64,000 nucleotides of DNA from Flavobacterium sp. (GTDB lineage: Bacteria > Bacteroidota > Bacteroidia > Flavobacteriales > Flavobacteriaceae): assembly GCF_017744675.1 (NCBI RefSeq), contig NZ_JAGIAV010000008.1, forward strand, positions 1 to 64,000, in the 5' to 3' direction. Below the pieces are notes generated by a model. The model did no database searches. It saw nothing but the letters and a program-made list of their open reading frames with translations, and was not told where the DNA came from. Shown here piece by piece: positions 61,563 to 64,000 of this stretch (its first letter is position 1; every line of letters begins with the position of its first letter). The translations under genes and the position numbers were made by a program.

Positions 61563-63269
61563 ATGAGGTCACTCTGCACTATAACTCTATTTTTTTTCTT
61601 TTTCATGAGTTGTAAATCAACAAAAGAAATAAACATTACAAATACAAACATTCTATTAAACAAAGAATTAACGCCTTTAGAATTACAAACTTGGTATCAA
61701 AAAGATTATCTCGAAGATTCGATTCCTGGAATTTCATTAAATAAGTGGTATCGTACAAATAAAAAGAAACCTAAAAACAAAAGTATCATTGTCGCCGTAA
61801 TTGATACTCAAATTGATATAAATCATGAAGATTTACAAGGACAACTTTGGACAAACAACAAAGAAATCCCAAATAATGGTATCGATGACGATAATAACGG
61901 CTATATAGATGACATTAACGGCTGGAGTTTCATAGGAACTAAGAGCGGTGGTTATGTGGTATGGAACAAGTACGAATATACGCGTATTGTACAAGCATGG
62001 GAACCATTATTTAAAGACAAAACCGAATCACAAATTGACCCTAAAAATATATTTAACTACAACGAATACAACAGAGCATTAAAAGAACTGGAAGAAGAAA
62101 ATAAGTTTTATAAAAATTGGTTAAAATCGCTAGATCATCATGTTGCAACTTATTCTTTAGTTCAGGATACTTTAAAATATTTTTTCCCTAAAGAAGATTA
62201 CACTTATCAACAATTGGATAGTTTATATAAAAAGTATAAAATAAACGACAAAAGATACAGACTGAGACGTGATGACAATGACAAGGATTTAGGAGCGTTA
62301 ATTAGTTATAAAATGGTCAGCCTTGAAGTTGGTCAAAACACATTGCAAGACATCATAAACCAACAAAATGAGCTAGATTCTATTATCAATAAAAATCTAA
62401 ATGTAAATTATAATGAACGCCTGTTAATTGGTGATAATCCTAACGTTTTAGAAAAGGGTTATGGTAATAATAATGTAAGCAATAATAAAGAAGGACATAG
62501 ATCTATTCAGGATCATTGCACCAAAATGGCAGGGGTTATTGGAGCCAACAGAGAAAATAATATAGGCATAAAAGGAATTACACAAAATGTAAAAATCATG
62601 CCGTTGAATATTGCTTCAATGGCAGACGAAAATAATAAAGATATTGCCATGGCTATTTATTATGCTGTAGATAATGGTGCAAAGATAATAAATATGTCTT
62701 TTAGCAATAGTTTCTCTTTACATAAGGATTGGCTCGCAGATGCACTTACATATGCCGAAAAACACGATGTATTATTAGTTCGTAGTGCTGGTAATGCCGA
62801 AAATGATACTGATAAAACAATATACTACCCAACAGATATAAATCTGGGTGATACCAAAGAATTTTGTTCTAATCTAATCATTGTAGGATCTGTTACGCAT
62901 AAACCGGACAGTACATTTGTATCTGATTTTTCAAACTATGGAAAACAAAATGTAGACTTATTTGCTCCGGGAGATGAAATATATTCTACTTCAGCTAGCA
63001 ATAAATATGAATTTGACTCTGGTACCTCATTGTCTGTTCCGATGGTTTGCGGAACAGCAGCATTGATTCGCTTATATTACCCAAATCTTACAGCAACACA
63101 GGTTAAACAAATTATTTTGGACTCAGGAACCTCGTATAACTTGGAAGTTATAGTGCCGGGAACAAAAGACAAAAAAGTTCAGTTTTCTGAATTATCTAAA
63201 TCGGGAAAAGTTTTAAATGTTTACAATGCAATGCAACTTGCTAAAAAGGTTAACAAGAAAAAGAAATAA
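61563..63269 (+). CDS. S8 (subtilisin-like) serine protease lipoprotein
   Basis: The 568-residue protein has a lipobox (FMSCKS, Cys17). The catalytic triad is Asp81 (VAVIDTQID), His318 (QDHCTKMAGVIGA) and Ser489 (SGTSLSVPMV), with the oxyanion Asn411 in RSAGN. Two features are unusual: Cys319 replaces the Gly that normally follows the catalytic His (HGT to HCT), and about 235 residues separate Asp from His. The insertion begins with GIDDDNNGYIDDINGW, a Ca-binding-like loop seen in Bacteroidota S8 lipoproteins, and continues as charged helices. It may act on surface proteins. Confidence 0.9.
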   Translation: MRSLCTITLFFFFFMSCKSTKEINITNTNILLNKELTPLELQTWYQKDYLEDSIPGISLNKWYRTNKKKPKNKSIIVAVIDTQIDINHEDLQGQLWTNNKEIPNNGIDDDNNGYIDDINGWSFIGTKSGGYVVWNKYEYTRIVQAWEPLFKDKTESQIDPKNIFNYNEYNRALKELEEENKFYKNWLKSLDHHVATYSLVQDTLKYFFPKEDYTYQQLDSLYKKYKINDKRYRLRRDDNDKDLGALISYKMVSLEVGQNTLQDIINQQNELDSIINKNLNVNYNERLLIGDNPNVLEKGYGNNNVSNNKEGHRSIQDHCTKMAGVIGANRENNIGIKGITQNVKIMPLNIASMADENNKDIAMAIYYAVDNGAKIINMSFSNSFSLHKDWLADALTYAEKHDVLLVRSAGNAENDTDKTIYYPTDINLGDTKEFCSNLIIVGSVTHKPDSTFVSDFSNYGKQNVDLFAPGDEIYSTSASNKYEFDSGTSLSVPMVCGTAALIRLYYPNLTATQVKQIILDSGTSYNLEVIVPGTKDKKVQFSELSKSGKVLNVYNAMQLAKKVNKKKK

Positions 63270-63390
63270 AACCAGTTTAAAATTTATCTTTTTTACAATA
63301 TGTACTGAGCCCCTTAATTTCGTTTCATTTTATTTGGGCAGATAGTTGCTATTTTAGAAAAACGCATTAATTCCCTGATTTTTTCGAAAT

Positions 63391-63435
63391 CACTAAAGAA
63401 AGAGAAAAGCTCCAGATTCCCTCTGAAGCTTTTTG
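63391..63435 (+). repeat. reduced repeat with AGCTCCAGA hairpin, copy B3
   Basis: CACTAAAGAAAGAGAAAAG resembles the CTACTAAGACAAAAG link of the other copies. The hairpin AAAGCTCCAGATTCCCTCTGAAGCTTT (written in parts AGCTCCAGA and TCTGAAGCT) follows at 63404-63435 in the same exchanged-arm form as copy A2. The tRNA portion is lost. It also serves as terminator between convergent genes. Confidence 0.6.
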
Positions 63436-63480
63436 ATTTCACAACATTTTATTTATCGCGAGGAGATATTCAAACAACTA

Positions 63481-63855
63481 TTATTTCTCCAATTCCGTTT
63501 CGGTATGCATCACACAAGCCCATTTATTGTTTTCTTTAATCCAGGTAGAAGTACAGACACATTTTATAGGCGCTTTTTGACTGTCTTCTAATAATGTAAA
63601 ATCCAGATAATATCCTATTACGGCAGTATTTTCGCTAATTAGTTTTTCTGTTACATCGTAGATCTTGAGTACTTTTATTTTATTGGTTTGCCCAGAGTCG
63701 AACATCTTTTTGAACTCGGCTTCGCTGATACTCTGAACACCGTTTTTCCCCGCAACTATGCATGGAAACGACGTCAGATTTTTTACTGTTTCATAATCAT
63801 GATTTTCAACTCCGTGCCAGTATTTTTTTTCTAGCTCTATAATCTGTACTTCCAT
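63481..63855 (-). CDS. NTF2-like (SnoaL/DUF4440-type) protein
   Basis: The 124-residue protein has an NTF2-like fold: IIELEKKYWHGVENHDYETV at the start, SISEAEFKKMFDSG, then IGYYLDFTLLEDSQ and CTSTWIKENNKWACVMHTE at the end. No signal peptide, so it is cytoplasmic, unlike the lipoprotein relative at 43481. Activity is unknown. Confidence 0.82.
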   Translation of the reverse strand: MEVQIIELEKKYWHGVENHDYETVKNLTSFPCIVAGKNGVQSISEAEFKKMFDSGQTNKIKVLKIYDVTEKLISENTAVIGYYLDFTLLEDSQKAPIKCVCTSTWIKENNKWACVMHTETELEK

Positions 63856-64000
63856 AATATCTCGTTGTTAGTTAGACATTTCACAAATTTCAAATTAATA
63901 TTGATTTAAAACTTCTCTTTTAACATAGATTTAATTCTCAAAAAGAAAGCTTCAGAATTACGAATCTGGTTTTGCACCTTTTGAGATTATAGATCGCATC
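63856..64000. other. window end, degenerate hairpin fragment
   Basis: GAAAGCTTCAGAATTACGAA with TCTGGTTTTGCACCTTTT (63946-63981) looks like a decayed member of the AGCTTCAGA hairpin family. No gene is visible before the window ends. Confidence 0.4.

Overview
The window looks like chromosomal DNA of a Flavobacterium-type member of the Bacteroidota. It is AT-rich, Shine-Dalgarno sequences are absent in front of most genes, and the clearest promoters have the Bacteroidota form TTG-N19-TAnnTTTG (both tRNA promoters). The protein families also fit: TamL/TamB, GSCFA, GxxExxY, DUF4494, DUF6428, OMP_b-brl-type receptors, many lipoproteins with a short Cys lipobox. No rRNA, CRISPR array, transposase, integrase or prophage gene was recognised.

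Layout. 0-9.5 kb: cell-envelope block on the minus strand (DUF4230 protein, TamL-type outer-membrane barrel overlapping a 1703-residue TamB, GSCFA protein). 9.5-12.6 kb: an astacin-type metalloprotease with a bulb-lectin tail between two related beta-repeat lipoproteins. 12.9-18 kb: ABC exporter, a GxxExxY gene framed by long inverted repeats, alaS. 18.2-22 kb: M23 peptidase, MerR regulator, LemA/TPM operon, Rrf2 regulator. 22.1-28.9 kb: a 36-codon leader-like ORF ending Met-Met-Cys-Met-Cys-Trp ahead of a TonB-dependent receptor, then a second receptor and a lipoprotein. 29-31.5 kb: GTPases der and era. 31.6-34 kb: first initiator tRNA with HicA, HicB and an AbiC-like membrane protein. 34-41.5 kb: small metabolic and regulatory genes, including an exported Ppx/GppA-fold protein and an arsR-DUF6428-arsC cluster, most transcription units ending in the same hairpin. 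41.7-50 kb: secreted proteins and an exported asparagine-to-fumarate gene set (porin, aspartase, asparaginase) next to a divergent TPR regulator. 50.5-54.2 kb: the paired radical-SAM/DNA-metabolism proteins and a GH130 enzyme. 54.3-59.9 kb: assorted genes. 60-63.9 kb: second, identical initiator tRNA followed by single-gene segments separated by degenerate tRNA-derived repeats, then an S8 protease lipoprotein.

Most notable observation. Both initiator tRNA genes are followed by single genes or small gene groups separated by copies of a composite repeat. Its parts are the tRNA-fMet 3' half carrying a new GC-rich palindrome where the anticodon-stem and variable region should be, then CTACTAAGAC, a conserved hairpin terminator, about 38 nt of AT-rich spacer, and a GAC-TCGCGC-AGC motif. 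Copies start at about 31739, 33873, 60381 and 61266, with a reduced copy near 63391. They bracket hicA/hicB/abiC-like genes, a GIY-YIG nuclease and an orphan membrane protein. I read this as a cassette-accretion site at duplicated initiator tRNA genes with no recombinase in view; that reading is inference.

Other candidates are the Cys-containing leader ORF downstream of rrf2, the inverted-repeat-framed GxxExxY unit, an operator-like palindrome over the hicA promoter, and an aspartase with a signal peptide.
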